Assembly (NCBI RefSeq): GCF_000730605.1
Contig: NZ_BBIS01000021.1
Coordinates: 1 to 64,000, forward strand
Direction of reading: 5' to 3'
Length of the DNA stretch: 64,000 nucleotides
Source of the DNA: Pseudomonas monteilii NBRC 103158 = DSM 14164
Lineage (GTDB): Bacteria > Pseudomonadota > Gammaproteobacteria > Pseudomonadales > Pseudomonadaceae
In this document: positions 1 through 8,798 of the stretch, one piece after another
Numbering within the stretch: the stretch's first letter is position 1
Layout of the letters: each line of letters begins with the position of its first letter
Translations under genes and position numbers: made by a program
Notes under the pieces: generated by a model
Seen by the model: only the letters and a program-made list of their open reading frames with translations
Told to the model about the DNA's origin: nothing
The model's database searches: none

Positions 1-54
1 GCGCGGGCGGCGCTCGGTCTCATAGGCGCCAAACATCTCAAGCCATGCGCCCAT

Positions 55-81
55 AAAAAAGGAGAGCCGAAGCTCTCCTTT
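55..81 (-). terminator. Intrinsic terminator of putA
   Basis: On the minus strand a GGAGAG/CTCTCC stem is closed by a C(TTCG)G tetraloop, extended by A:T pairs, and followed by a run of six T. It lies just past the putA stop, so it should end the putA transcript. The UUCG loop makes the hairpin unusually stable. Confidence 0.9.
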
Positions 82-98
82 ATCAACAACCCTCAGCC

Positions 99-3000
99 TC
101 AGCCAATGGTCATCAAGCTGGCATTACCGCCCGCAGCAGCAGTGTTTACACTCACCGCCCGCTCGATCACCAAGCGCTCCAGCGCAATCTGGTGATCCCC
201 GCTGGACAGCCCGTGCACACCCACGATCGCCCCGGCGCGTTTGGCCACCTGCTGGCAAACGCCGCGCAGTTGGTCAGAGTCGCCATGGTGGATCACGGCG
301 TCGAACGCCACTTCATCCTTGTTCCAGTCCGACACCAGCTTCACCTTGGCCTGCAGCTCGCGTGGCAGGCGCTGGCGCAGCGCCTTGCCAGGTTCGCCGT
401 CAGCCCATACCGCCGAGCTGCCCACCGCCAGCACGGCCGCGAACTGGGCCAGCAGGTCGGCCTCGTTGTCGGCCAGGCACAGCACGTGCTCGCGCGGCAG
501 GATGGTATAGCTGTTGCGCTCGCCGGTCGGGCCTGGCAGCAGGCGGGCGATGCCGCTCTGCGACTGGCTGGCGAACTGGCTGCACAGCGCGGCCAGGTCG
601 GCCAGCTGGTTGTTTTCTGCCCAGGCCTTCAGGCCGTGCAGCGGCTTGATCAGCTGATCGTGCAGGGTGCGGTCCGGCTTGCCTTCGCCATCCTGATGCT
701 GGAAGTGGCGGCCAATCGCGTCGGCCGGGCGGGTCGACAGCAGGCGGTACAAGTACAGCGGGCCGCCGGCTTTCGGGCCGGTACCAGACAGGCCTTCACC
801 ACCGAATGGCTGCACACCTACTACCGCACCGACGATGTTGCGGTTGACGTACATGTTGCCGGCGTTGGCGGTTTCCACGACTTTGGCGATGGTCTCGTCG
901 ATACGGGTGTGTACGCCGAGGGTCAGGCCGTAACCGGAGTTGTTGATCTGCTCGATCAGCTGGTCCAGGTTGCGACGGTTGTAGCGCACCACGTGCAGCA
1001 CCGGGCCGAAGATTTCGCGCTTCAGCTCGTCGAAGCTTTCCAGCTCGATCAGGGTTGGCATCACGAAGGTGCCGCGCTTGATCTCGGCGGCATCGGCGAT
1101 TGCCACTTGATAGACCGAGCGGCCTTTCTCGCGCATGCCCTGGATGTGCTTCTCGATGCCGGCCTTGGCTTCGGCGTCGATCACCGGGCCAATGTCCACG
1201 GCCAGGCGGTCCGGGCAGCCCAGGCGGCTTTCGGCCATGGCGCCCTTGAGCATTTCGATCACGCGGTCGGCGGAGTCTTCCTGCAGGCACAGCACGCGCA
1301 GGGCCGAGCAACGCTGGCCGGCACTGTCGAAGGCCGAGGACACCACGTCGATCACCACCTGCTCGGTCAGTGCCGAGGAGTCGACGATCATGGCGTTCTG
1401 GCCACCGGTTTCGGCGATCAGCGGGATCGGTCGGCCCTGGTTGTCCAGGCGGCCAGCGACGTTACGTTGCAGTAGGCGGGCCACTTCGGTGGAGCCCGTG
1501 AACATCACACCTTTGACGCGCTCATCACCCACCAGGCCGGCACCAACGGTTTCGCCGCGGCCTGGCAGCAGTTGCAGCACGCCTTCAGGGATGCCGGCTT
1601 CCAGCAGCAGGCGCACGGCCTGGGCGGCGATCAGCGGGGTTTGCTCGGCTGGCTTGGCCAGTACCGGGTTACCGGCGGCCAGGGCAGCGGCTACCTGGCC
1701 GGTGAAGATTGCCAGCGGGAAGTTCCACGGGCTGATGCACACCACCGGGCCCAGTGGGCGGTGGGCGTCGTTGCTGAAGTCGTTGCGGGCCTGTACCGCG
1801 TAGTAACGCAGGAAGTCCACGGCTTCACGCACTTCGGCGATGGCGTTGGCGAAGGTTTTACCCGCTTCGCGGATGAGCAGGCCCATCAGCGGCTGGATTT
1901 CGGCCTCCATCAGGTCGGCGGTGCGCTCAAGAATGGCGGCGCGCTCGGCGGGCGGGGTAGCCTGCCAGATCGGTGCAGCATTCAGCGCGCACTGGATGGC
2001 GTTGTCGACATCGGCGACGGTAGCTTCCTGTACATGGCCTACCACGTCGCGGTGGTCTGCCGGGTTCAGTACCGGCGCGGCGGCACCTTGGCTGGCCGCG
2101 CAGGCCAACAGCGGGGCGGCTTTCCAGTCATTGTGAGCGGTGGCCAGCATGGCGCAGGACAGCGATGCCAGGCGGTGTTCGTTGGCCATGTCGATACCGG
2201 CCGAGTTGGCGCGCTCGCTGCCATACAGTTCACGCGGCAGCGGGATGCGCGGGTGCGGCAGGCCGATGCTGCCTTCCTGGGTGCCCATGCGCTCGATGCT
2301 GGCGACCGGGTCGGCAACCAGTTCCTGAATGGAAATCGAGTGGTCGGCGATGCGGTTGACGAACGAGGTGTTGGCGCCGTTTTCCAGCAGGCGGCGTACC
2401 AGGTAGGCCAGCAGTGTTTCGTGGGTGCCGACCGGTGCATACACGCGGCACGGGCGGTTCAGCTTGCCGTCGGCAACCTTGCCGACCACTTGCTCGTACA
2501 GTGGCTCGCCCATGCCGTGCAGGCACTGGAACTCGTACTGGCCCGGGTAATAGTTCTGCCCGGCAATGTGGTAAATGGCCGACAGGGTGTGGGCGTTGTG
2601 GGTGGCGAACTGCGGGTAGATGGCTTCTGGCACGGCCAGCAGCTTGCGGGCGCAGGCCACGTAGGACACGTCGGTGTACACCTTGCGGGTGTAGACCGGG
2701 TAGCCTTCCAGGCCTTCGACCTGGGCGCGCTTGATCTCGCTGTCCCAGTAGGCGCCTTTTACCAGGCGGATCATCAGGCGGTGGCGGCTGCGCTTGGCCA
2801 GGTCGATGACGTAGTCGATCACGTACGGGCAACGCTTCTGGTAGGCCTGGATAACAAAGCCGATACCGTTCCAGCCGGCCAGTGACGGTTCGAAGCACAG
2901 GCGCTCGAGCAGGTCGAGCGATAGCTCCAGGCGGTCGGCCTCTTCGGCGTCGATGTTCAGGCCGATGTCGTACTGCTTGGCCAGCTGGGTCAGCGACAGC

Positions 3001-4052
3001 AGGCGCGGGTACAGCTCTTCCATCACGCGCTCGTACTGGGCGCGGCTGTAGCGCGGGTGCAGCGCCGACAGCTTGATGGAGATGCCCGGGCCTTCATAGA
3101 TGCCGCGGCCATGGGAGGCCTTGCCGATCGAGTGGATGGCCTGCTCGTAGGACGCCAGGTACTTCTGTGCGTCGTGCTCGGTCAGTGCCGCTTCGCCGAG
3201 CATGTCGTAGGAATAGCGGAAACCTTTGGCTTCGAAGCGGCTGGCGTTGGCCAGGGCTTCGGCAATGGTTTCACCGGTCACGAACTGCTCGCCCATCAGG
3301 CGCATAGCCATGTCGACGCCCTTGCGGATCATCGGCTCGCCGCTTTTACCAATAATGCGGGTGAGCGAGGAGGTCAGGCCGGATTCGTTGTGGGTGCGGA
3401 CCAGCTTGCCGGTCAGCAGCAGGCCCCAGGTGGCGGCGTTGACGAACAGCGATGGGCTGTTGCCCAGGTGCGGCTGCCAGTTGCCGGTGCTGATCTTGTC
3501 GCGGATCAGCGCGTCGCGGGTGCCCTTGTCGGGGATGCGCAGCAAGGCTTCGGCCAGGCACATCAGCGCCACGCCTTCCTGGGACGACAGCGAGAATTCC
3601 TGCAGCAGGCCCTGGACGATGCCGGCACGGCCACCAGCGCTCTTCTGGTTGCGCAGTTTTTCGGCGATGCCGGCGGCCAGCTTGTTGGTTGCCTCTGCCA
3701 GCGGGGCGCTCAGGCGCGCCTGCTCCAGCAGCATTGGCACCACTTCCTGCTCGGGGCGGCGGTAGGCGGCAGTGATTGCCGAACGCAGCACGGACTGCGG
3801 CAGGATGCTCTCGGCGAATTCCAGGAAGCACTGGTGGCTGTGGTCAGCCTGGACTTCGCCGGCGTCGTCGGCCAGGTTGCTAACATGACCGTTGAGTTCG
3901 GTCAGGGTGGCACCACCCTCGAGCTTCTCCAGGTAATTGAAGATCGCTTGCTTGATCAACCAGTGCGGCGTGCGGTCAATGGACTGCGCAGCTGCTTTGA
4001 GTCGCTCACGGGTCGGGTCGTCGAGTTTGACCCCAAGGGTGGTAGTCGCCAT
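99..4052 (-). CDS. putA: Trifunctional PutA: transcriptional repressor, proline dehydrogenase and P5C dehydrogenase
   Basis: Oxidises proline to glutamate in two steps: FAD-dependent proline dehydrogenase, then NAD-dependent delta1-pyrroline-5-carboxylate dehydrogenase. In trifunctional members the protein also represses the put genes when proline is absent. The 1317-residue length is that of trifunctional PutA. Residues 1-47 form a ribbon-helix-helix DNA-binding domain. The PRODH barrel follows (RLVKGAYWDSEIK, FATHNAHT), then the aldehyde dehydrogenase domain with catalytic Glu881 (ETGGQN) and Cys915 (GQRCSALR), and a C-terminal extension. The ATG has a good GAGGA ribosome binding site. It is divergent from putP across a region rich in TGCAAC words, which fits autoregulation by PutA. 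Confidence 0.98.
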   Translation of the reverse strand: MATTTLGVKLDDPTRERLKAAAQSIDRTPHWLIKQAIFNYLEKLEGGATLTELNGHVSNLADDAGEVQADHSHQCFLEFAESILPQSVLRSAITAAYRRPEQEVVPMLLEQARLSAPLAEATNKLAAGIAEKLRNQKSAGGRAGIVQGLLQEFSLSSQEGVALMCLAEALLRIPDKGTRDALIRDKISTGNWQPHLGNSPSLFVNAATWGLLLTGKLVRTHNESGLTSSLTRIIGKSGEPMIRKGVDMAMRLMGEQFVTGETIAEALANASRFEAKGFRYSYDMLGEAALTEHDAQKYLASYEQAIHSIGKASHGRGIYEGPGISIKLSALHPRYSRAQYERVMEELYPRLLSLTQLAKQYDIGLNIDAEEADRLELSLDLLERLCFEPSLAGWNGIGFVIQAYQKRCPYVIDYVIDLAKRSRHRLMIRLVKGAYWDSEIKRAQVEGLEGYPVYTRKVYTDVSYVACARKLLAVPEAIYPQFATHNAHTLSAIYHIAGQNYYPGQYEFQCLHGMGEPLYEQVVGKVADGKLNRPCRVYAPVGTHETLLAYLVRRLLENGANTSFVNRIADHSISIQELVADPVASIERMGTQEGSIGLPHPRIPLPRELYGSERANSAGIDMANEHRLASLSCAMLATAHNDWKAAPLLACAASQGAAAPVLNPADHRDVVGHVQEATVADVDNAIQCALNAAPIWQATPPAERAAILERTADLMEAEIQPLMGLLIREAGKTFANAIAEVREAVDFLRYYAVQARNDFSNDAHRPLGPVVCISPWNFPLAIFTGQVAAALAAGNPVLAKPAEQTPLIAAQAVRLLLEAGIPEGVLQLLPGRGETVGAGLVGDERVKGVMFTGSTEVARLLQRNVAGRLDNQGRPIPLIAETGGQNAMIVDSSALTEQVVIDVVSSAFDSAGQRCSALRVLCLQEDSADRVIEMLKGAMAESRLGCPDRLAVDIGPVIDAEAKAGIEKHIQGMREKGRSVYQVAIADAAEIKRGTFVMPTLIELESFDELKREIFGPVLHVVRYNRRNLDQLIEQINNSGYGLTLGVHTRIDETIAKVVETANAGNMYVNRNIVGAVVGVQPFGGEGLSGTGPKAGGPLYLYRLLSTRPADAIGRHFQHQDGEGKPDRTLHDQLIKPLHGLKAWAENNQLADLAALCSQFASQSQSGIARLLPGPTGERNSYTILPREHVLCLADNEADLLAQFAAVLAVGSSAVWADGEPGKALRQRLPRELQAKVKLVSDWNKDEVAFDAVIHHGDSDQLRGVCQQVAKRAGAIVGVHGLSSGDHQIALERLVIERAVSVNTAAAGGNASLMTIG

Positions 4053-4409
4053 TTCTTATCCTCGTTATTGCCACGGTTGTGGCCTAAGCTGGCGTCAAGA
4101 GTATCTGTAGGACAATTCGGGTGCAACCAGGTGCAACCCGAATTTTTTGTGTAAAAGGTGCAACTCGTCTGACAGTCATTTCCACACGATGGAAAGGGTC
4201 GTTTTCGGTGCTTTTTATTCTGAAAAAACGGCTTGATGCGCCAAAAAGGAGCAAAAAAGCAGCTTTATCGGAAAATGCACCGGCAGGTGCAACTTGCAAA
4301 TGAAAAAGGGTTGCACCCGCTTTGCGTTGTTGCATAGCATTCGCCGCCTGGGTGCAACCGCCATGGCTGCGGTTGCGCATGAGATAAAAACAAACGCCAG
4401 GGCACACGT
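4053..4409. promoter_or_regulatory. putA-putP divergent control region with an array of PutA operator-like words
   Basis: This 357-base gap carries seven exact copies of TGCAAC or its complement GTTGCA. TGCAAC starts at 4122, 4132, 4159, 4288 and 4353, and GTTGCA at 4310 and 4329. A one-mismatch copy lies at 4372. Six of the seven share the longer word GGTGCAAC. The first two are 10 bases apart, about one helical turn. The ribbon-helix-helix domain of E. coli PutA is known to bind GTTGCA. The words form a putA-proximal cluster (4120-4164) and a putP-proximal cluster (4286-4377), with AT-rich DNA between them. I infer that PutA represses both genes from here. I could not assign a convincing -35/-10 pair. 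Confidence 0.8.
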
Positions 4410-5888
4410 ATGGGCAACCCACTAACGATCACCTTCGTGATCTACATCGCGGCAATGGTGCTGATCGGCTTCGCTGCCTATCGCTCCACCAACAACCTTT
4501 CCGACTATATCCTCGGCGGTCGTAGCCTGGGCAGCGTGGTGACCGCGCTTTCCGCTGGCGCTTCCGACATGAGCGGCTGGCTGCTCATGGGCCTGCCGGG
4601 CGCCATCTACTTCTCCGGTCTTTCCGAGGCCTGGATCGCCATCGGTCTCACCGTCGGTGCCTATCTGAACTGGCTGTTCGTCGCCGGCCGCCTGCGCGTG
4701 CAGACCGAGCACAACGGTGATGCACTGACCCTGCCGGATTACTTCTCCAGCCGCTTCGAAGACAACAGCGGCCTGCTGCGGATCATCTCGGCCATCGTCA
4801 TCCTGGTGTTCTTCACCATCTATTGCGCCTCTGGCATCGTTGCCGGTGCCCGCCTGTTCGAAAGCACCTTCGGCATGTCGTATGAAACTGCCCTGTGGGC
4901 GGGGGCTGCGGCCACGATTGCCTACACCTTCGTGGGTGGCTTCCTGGCAGTGAGCTGGACCGACACCGTGCAAGCGTCGCTGATGATCTTCGCGCTCATC
5001 CTCACCCCGGTGATCGTGCTGATCTCGACCGGTGGCTTCGACACCACCTTCGCCGCCATCGACGCGGTGAACCCGGCCAACTTCGACATGCTCAAGGGCG
5101 CGACCTTCGTCGGTATCATCTCGTTGATGGGCTGGGGGCTGGGCTATTTCGGCCAGCCGCACATCCTGGCGCGCTTCATGGCTGCCGACTCGGTGAAGTC
5201 GATTGCCAACGCTCGCCGTATCTCCATGACCTGGATGATCCTGTGCCTGGCCGGTACCTGTGCCGTGGGCTTCTTCGGTATCGCCTACTTCTCGGCGCAC
5301 CCTGACCTGGCGGGTCCGGTAACTGAAAACCACGAGCGTGTGTTCATCGAGCTGGCCAAGATCCTGTTCAACCCATGGATTGCCGGTGTGCTGCTGTCGG
5401 CCATTCTGGCGGCAGTAATGAGCACCCTGAGCTGCCAGCTGCTGGTGTGCTCCAGTGCCCTGACCGAAGACTTCTACAAAGCCTTCCTGCGTAAGAACGC
5501 CTCGCAGGGTGAGCTGGTGTGGGTTGGCCGCCTGATGGTGCTGGCCGTTGCGCTGATCGCCATCGCCATGGCCGCAAACCCGGAAAACCGCGTGCTGGGC
5601 CTGGTGGCTTACGCCTGGGCTGGCTTCGGTGCGGCCTTCGGCCCGGTGGTGCTGATTTCGGTACTGTGGAAAGGCATGACCCGTAACGGCGCGCTGGCCG
5701 GTATCGTGGTGGGTGCGCTGACCGTGATCCTGTGGAAGAACTTCGACACCCTCGGGCTGTACGAAATCATCCCGGGCTTCCTGTTTGCCAGCATTGCCAT
5801 TGTGCTGGTGAGCAAGCTGGGCAGCCCGTCGCAGTCGATGGTCAAGCGTTTCGAAACCGCTGATGCGGCTTATCACGCTGACAAGTAA
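4410..5888 (+). CDS. putP: Sodium/proline symporter PutP
   Basis: Imports proline with Na+ across the inner membrane, feeding PutA. The 492-residue protein has the usual SSS-family length and about 13 hydrophobic segments. The N-terminal region has the PutP signature: GGRSLGS, then SAGASDMSGW in the second segment, then WIAIGLTVGAYLNW. The ATG at 4410 follows only a weak AGGG ribosome binding site. It is divergent from putA and probably shares its PutA-dependent control. Confidence 0.97.
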   Translation: MGNPLTITFVIYIAAMVLIGFAAYRSTNNLSDYILGGRSLGSVVTALSAGASDMSGWLLMGLPGAIYFSGLSEAWIAIGLTVGAYLNWLFVAGRLRVQTEHNGDALTLPDYFSSRFEDNSGLLRIISAIVILVFFTIYCASGIVAGARLFESTFGMSYETALWAGAAATIAYTFVGGFLAVSWTDTVQASLMIFALILTPVIVLISTGGFDTTFAAIDAVNPANFDMLKGATFVGIISLMGWGLGYFGQPHILARFMAADSVKSIANARRISMTWMILCLAGTCAVGFFGIAYFSAHPDLAGPVTENHERVFIELAKILFNPWIAGVLLSAILAAVMSTLSCQLLVCSSALTEDFYKAFLRKNASQGELVWVGRLMVLAVALIAIAMAANPENRVLGLVAYAWAGFGAAFGPVVLISVLWKGMTRNGALAGIVVGALTVILWKNFDTLGLYEIIPGFLFASIAIVLVSKLGSPSQSMVKRFETADAAYHADK

Positions 5889-5904
5889 TACCCGTTGAAT
5901 TGGG

Positions 5905-5925
5905 GGCGCCTGCTTCGCGGGCGCC
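5905..5925 (+). terminator. Hairpin after putP
   Basis: GGCGCC arms, extended by TGC/GCG pairing, enclose a TTC loop 16 bases after the putP stop. No T-run follows, so this is a weak or processing-type 3' end and not a strong intrinsic terminator. Confidence 0.4.
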
Positions 5926-5994
5926 ACCGATCAGCAGCAAGGCCTGACTCCGCCTGCAAGGCAAGGTAAACTTGCCACCCCCGCAGGAGTTGCC

Positions 5995-6831
5995 ATGAAC
6001 TATCGTCACGCCTTCCACGCCGGCAACCACGCCGACGTCCTCAAACACATCGTGCTGACCCGCCTCATCGCCCTGATGTCGCGCAAGGAGCAGCCGTTCG
6101 CCTACATCGATACCCACGCAGGGCTTGGTCTTTACGACCTGCAAGGCGACCAGGCAACCCGTACCGGCGAGTATCTGGAAGGCGTTGCCCGCTTGTGGAA
6201 TCGTGACGATCTGCCAGCCATGGCTGCCGATTACCTGCGCGTCATCAAGCGCCTGAACGCCGACGGCGAGCTGCGCTACTACCCCGGTTCGCCCGAGCTG
6301 GCCCGCCGCCTGATGCGCCAGCAAGACCGTGCCCTGCTCAACGAGAAGCACCCCGAAGACGGGCCGCTGCTTAAAGAGAACATGAAAAAAGACCCGCGCG
6401 TGGTCGTGCACCTGGGCGAAGGCTGGCATGTGCCGCGGGCCTTGCTGCCCGTGCAGGAAAAGCGCGCGATCATGCTGATCGACCCGCCGTTCGAGCAGGC
6501 CGATGAGCTCAAGCGCTGCACCAATGCCATGAAAGAGGCGATTGGCCGCATGCGCCAGACTGTTGCGGCCATCTGGTACCCGATCAAGGACCAGCGCTCG
6601 CTGACTCGCTACTACCAGGACCTGACCAGCACCGGTGCGCCGAAACTGCTGCGGGTCGAGCTGTATGTGCATCATCAGGACAGCCCGCAGGGGCTCAATG
6701 GCTCTGGCCTGGCCATTGCCAATCCACCGTGGGGGCTGGAAGAAGAGCTCAAGGAGCTGCTGCCTTGGCTGGCCAAGGAGTTGGCGCAGACCGATGGCAG
6801 CTACCGTATGGACTGGTTGATCGCCGAGTAA
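5995..6831 (+). CDS. rlmJ: 23S rRNA (adenine(2030)-N6)-methyltransferase RlmJ
   Basis: Methylates A2030 of 23S rRNA using S-adenosylmethionine. The 278-residue length fits the family. The N-terminus MNYRHAFHAGNHADVLKH is diagnostic of RlmJ. Asp163 opens the DPPF motif that N6-adenine methyltransferases use to hold the target base. The ATG follows a strong GCAGGAG ribosome binding site. It is monocistronic by layout, with a hairpin before it and a REP element after it. Confidence 0.95.
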   Translation: MNYRHAFHAGNHADVLKHIVLTRLIALMSRKEQPFAYIDTHAGLGLYDLQGDQATRTGEYLEGVARLWNRDDLPAMAADYLRVIKRLNADGELRYYPGSPELARRLMRQQDRALLNEKHPEDGPLLKENMKKDPRVVVHLGEGWHVPRALLPVQEKRAIMLIDPPFEQADELKRCTNAMKEAIGRMRQTVAAIWYPIKDQRSLTRYYQDLTSTGAPKLLRVELYVHHQDSPQGLNGSGLAIANPPWGLEEELKELLPWLAKELAQTDGSYRMDWLIAE

Positions 6832-6850
6832 GCAGCTGTCTCCTATCCCT

Positions 6851-6937
6851 TGTGGGAGCAGGCTTGTCCCGCGAAGCAGGCGACGCGGTGTATGGCACCG
6901 GCTTTGCCGGTGTTCGCGGGGCAAGCCAGCTCCCACA
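6851..6937. repeat. REP-type palindrome (long form)
   Basis: Two 25-base arms beginning TGTGGGAGC and ending GCTCCCACA match in inverted orientation at all but two positions. Each arm holds the TTCGCGGG/CCCGCGAA core. A short inner stem (CACCGG/CCGGTG) lies between them. This is the typical extragenic repeat of the P. putida group. It lies between rlmJ and the LPS operon. Confidence 0.85.
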
Positions 6938-6965
6938 ACGACCGCGCAGTTCCTGATCTTTGCGT

Positions 6966-6971
6966 TATAAT
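6966..6971 (+). promoter_or_regulatory. Possible sigma-70 -10 box upstream of the LPS-core operon
   Basis: A perfect TATAAT lies about 70 bases before the carbamoyltransferase start, just after the REP. I see no good -35 hexamer 16-18 bases upstream, so the call rests on the -10 match and its position. Confidence 0.5.
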
Positions 6972-7040
6972 CCCGCCCTTTAGCCGCCACCCGCCCAAGA
7001 GGCCGCTGGCGCATTTTTACCGAATGAAGAGGCTAATCCC

Positions 7041-8798
7041 TTGGCATTGACGATCCTTGGCCTGTCCGGCGCCCTTAGCCATGACCCTTCCGCGGCCCTG
7101 TACATTGACGGCAAGCTGATTGCCGCCGCCGAAGAAGAGCGCTTCGTGCGTGACAAGCATGCGAAGAACCGCATGCCCTACGAGTCGGCGAAGTTCTGCC
7201 TGGAACAGGCAGGCATCAAGCCGTCCGACGTCGACGTGGTAGCCATCCCGTTCGCCCCGATCAGCCTGTTCGGCAAGGCGCGCTGGCACTATGCCAAGCG
7301 CTACTGGTACGCCCCGGATCGTGCCCTCGACGCCATCCTGATGGGCAACCGTCGCTACAAGCGCTACCGCAAGAAGATCGTCTGGTGCCTGGAGCAGCTG
7401 GGCTTCGACCCGAAAAAGGTCAAGATCGAGCCGGTCGAGCACCACCTGGCTCATGCCTCCAGTGCCTACCACTGCTCGGGCTTCAAGGAAAAAACCGCCA
7501 TCCTCGGCATCGACGGTAAAGGCGAATACGCCACCACCTTCTTTGGCTACGGCGAAAACGGCAAGATCCACAAGATCAAGGAGTTCTTCGACCCGGACTC
7601 CCTGGGTGGCCTGTACGGCGCGATTACCGAGTTCCTCGGCTTCGAAATGCTCGACGGCGAGTTCAAGGTCATGGGCATGGCGCCGTATGGCGATGCCAGC
7701 AAGTACGACTTCTCGCGCCTGGCCAGCTTCGAAAACGGCGAACTGGTGATCAACACCGAGTATGCCAACGTTATCGGCCTGCGCCGCTATAAAGAGAAGG
7801 GCAAGGGCTTCTACTTCTCGCCGAAGCTGATCGAATGGCTGGGCCCCAAGCGCGAAGGCGACATCGCCGACGAGCCGTACATTCATTACGCGGCCAGCAT
7901 GCAGGCGCTGTTCGAGAAACTGGCGCTGCAGATGATCGACCACTACCTGGGCGACACCCTGCGTGAAACCGGCAAGCTGGCCTTCGCCGGCGGCTGCGCG
8001 CTGAACGTGAAACTGAACCAGAAGATCATCGCCCGTCCGGACGTAAAAGAGCTGTTCGTCCAGCCGGCCTCTGGAGACGCAGGCACTGCCGTTGGCGCCG
8101 CGGCCTATGTCTCCCATGCCCGTGGCGTACCGGTCGAGAAGATGGAGCACGTCTACCTCGGCCCGTCGTACTCCAACGAAGACGTGATCGCGGCCTGCGC
8201 CCGTCACCCGAACCAGCCGAAGTGGCGCAAGCTGGAGAACATGCCGCAGCAGATCGCCCAGATCATGGTCGACGGCAACCCGGTGGCCTGGTTCCAGGGC
8301 CGCATGGAGTTTGGTCCGCGTGCCCTCGGTGGCCGCTCTATCATCGGCTGCCCGAGCGTTGAAGGTGTGGCTGACCGCATCAACCACCAGATCAAGTTCC
8401 GCGAACGCTGGAGACCTTTCTGCCCGTCGATGCTCGACACCGTCGCCCCGCAGATGATCAAGGTCGACCACCCGGCGCCGTTCATGACCTTCACCTTCGA
8501 AGTGGCTGAAGAGTGGAAAACCCGTGTGCCGGAAGTGGTCCACGAGGACGGTACTTCGCGTGCCCAGGTGCTCAAGCGTGAGTACAACCCACGCTACTAC
8601 GACATGATGAAGGCGCTGGAAGACCTGACCGGCAACGGCGTGTCGCTGAACACCTCGCTGAACCGCCGTGGTGAGCCGATGATCTGCTCGCCGACCGATG
8701 CCCTGAACATGTTCTTCGGCTCGGACCTGCAGTACCTGATCATGGAAGACATCCTGGTCGTGAAGGACGGCGCTGCCGCCTATGACCAGCCGCTCTGA
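7041..8798 (+). CDS. wapO: LPS core carbamoyltransferase (NodU/CmcH family)
   Basis: Predicted to transfer a carbamoyl group from carbamoyl phosphate to a sugar of the LPS inner core. Pseudomonas core carries O-carbamoyl-heptose. The 585-residue protein has the two NodU/CmcH modules. The HHLAHASSAY motif near residue 134 belongs to the N-terminal Kae1-like part. FGPRALGGRSI and LNTSLNRRGEP lie in the C-terminal part. The start is TTG, chosen because it follows a GAAGAGG ribosome binding site and matches the family N-terminus (MALTILGLSGALSHD). It overlaps the next gene by 17 bases. The symbol rests on family plus position matching the P. aeruginosa core cluster. Confidence 0.88.
   Translation: MALTILGLSGALSHDPSAALYIDGKLIAAAEEERFVRDKHAKNRMPYESAKFCLEQAGIKPSDVDVVAIPFAPISLFGKARWHYAKRYWYAPDRALDAILMGNRRYKRYRKKIVWCLEQLGFDPKKVKIEPVEHHLAHASSAYHCSGFKEKTAILGIDGKGEYATTFFGYGENGKIHKIKEFFDPDSLGGLYGAITEFLGFEMLDGEFKVMGMAPYGDASKYDFSRLASFENGELVINTEYANVIGLRRYKEKGKGFYFSPKLIEWLGPKREGDIADEPYIHYAASMQALFEKLALQMIDHYLGDTLRETGKLAFAGGCALNVKLNQKIIARPDVKELFVQPASGDAGTAVGAAAYVSHARGVPVEKMEHVYLGPSYSNEDVIAACARHPNQPKWRKLENMPQQIAQIMVDGNPVAWFQGRMEFGPRALGGRSIIGCPSVEGVADRINHQIKFRERWRPFCPSMLDTVAPQMIKVDHPAPFMTFTFEVAEEWKTRVPEVVHEDGTSRAQVLKREYNPRYYDMMKALEDLTGNGVSLNTSLNRRGEPMICSPTDALNMFFGSDLQYLIMEDILVVKDGAAAYDQPL

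Noticed and set aside
192..2885. Long plus-strand frames (192-1475, 1572-2885) opposite putA
   Set aside because: Antisense to PutA catalytic domains whose residues are intact; no independent support.
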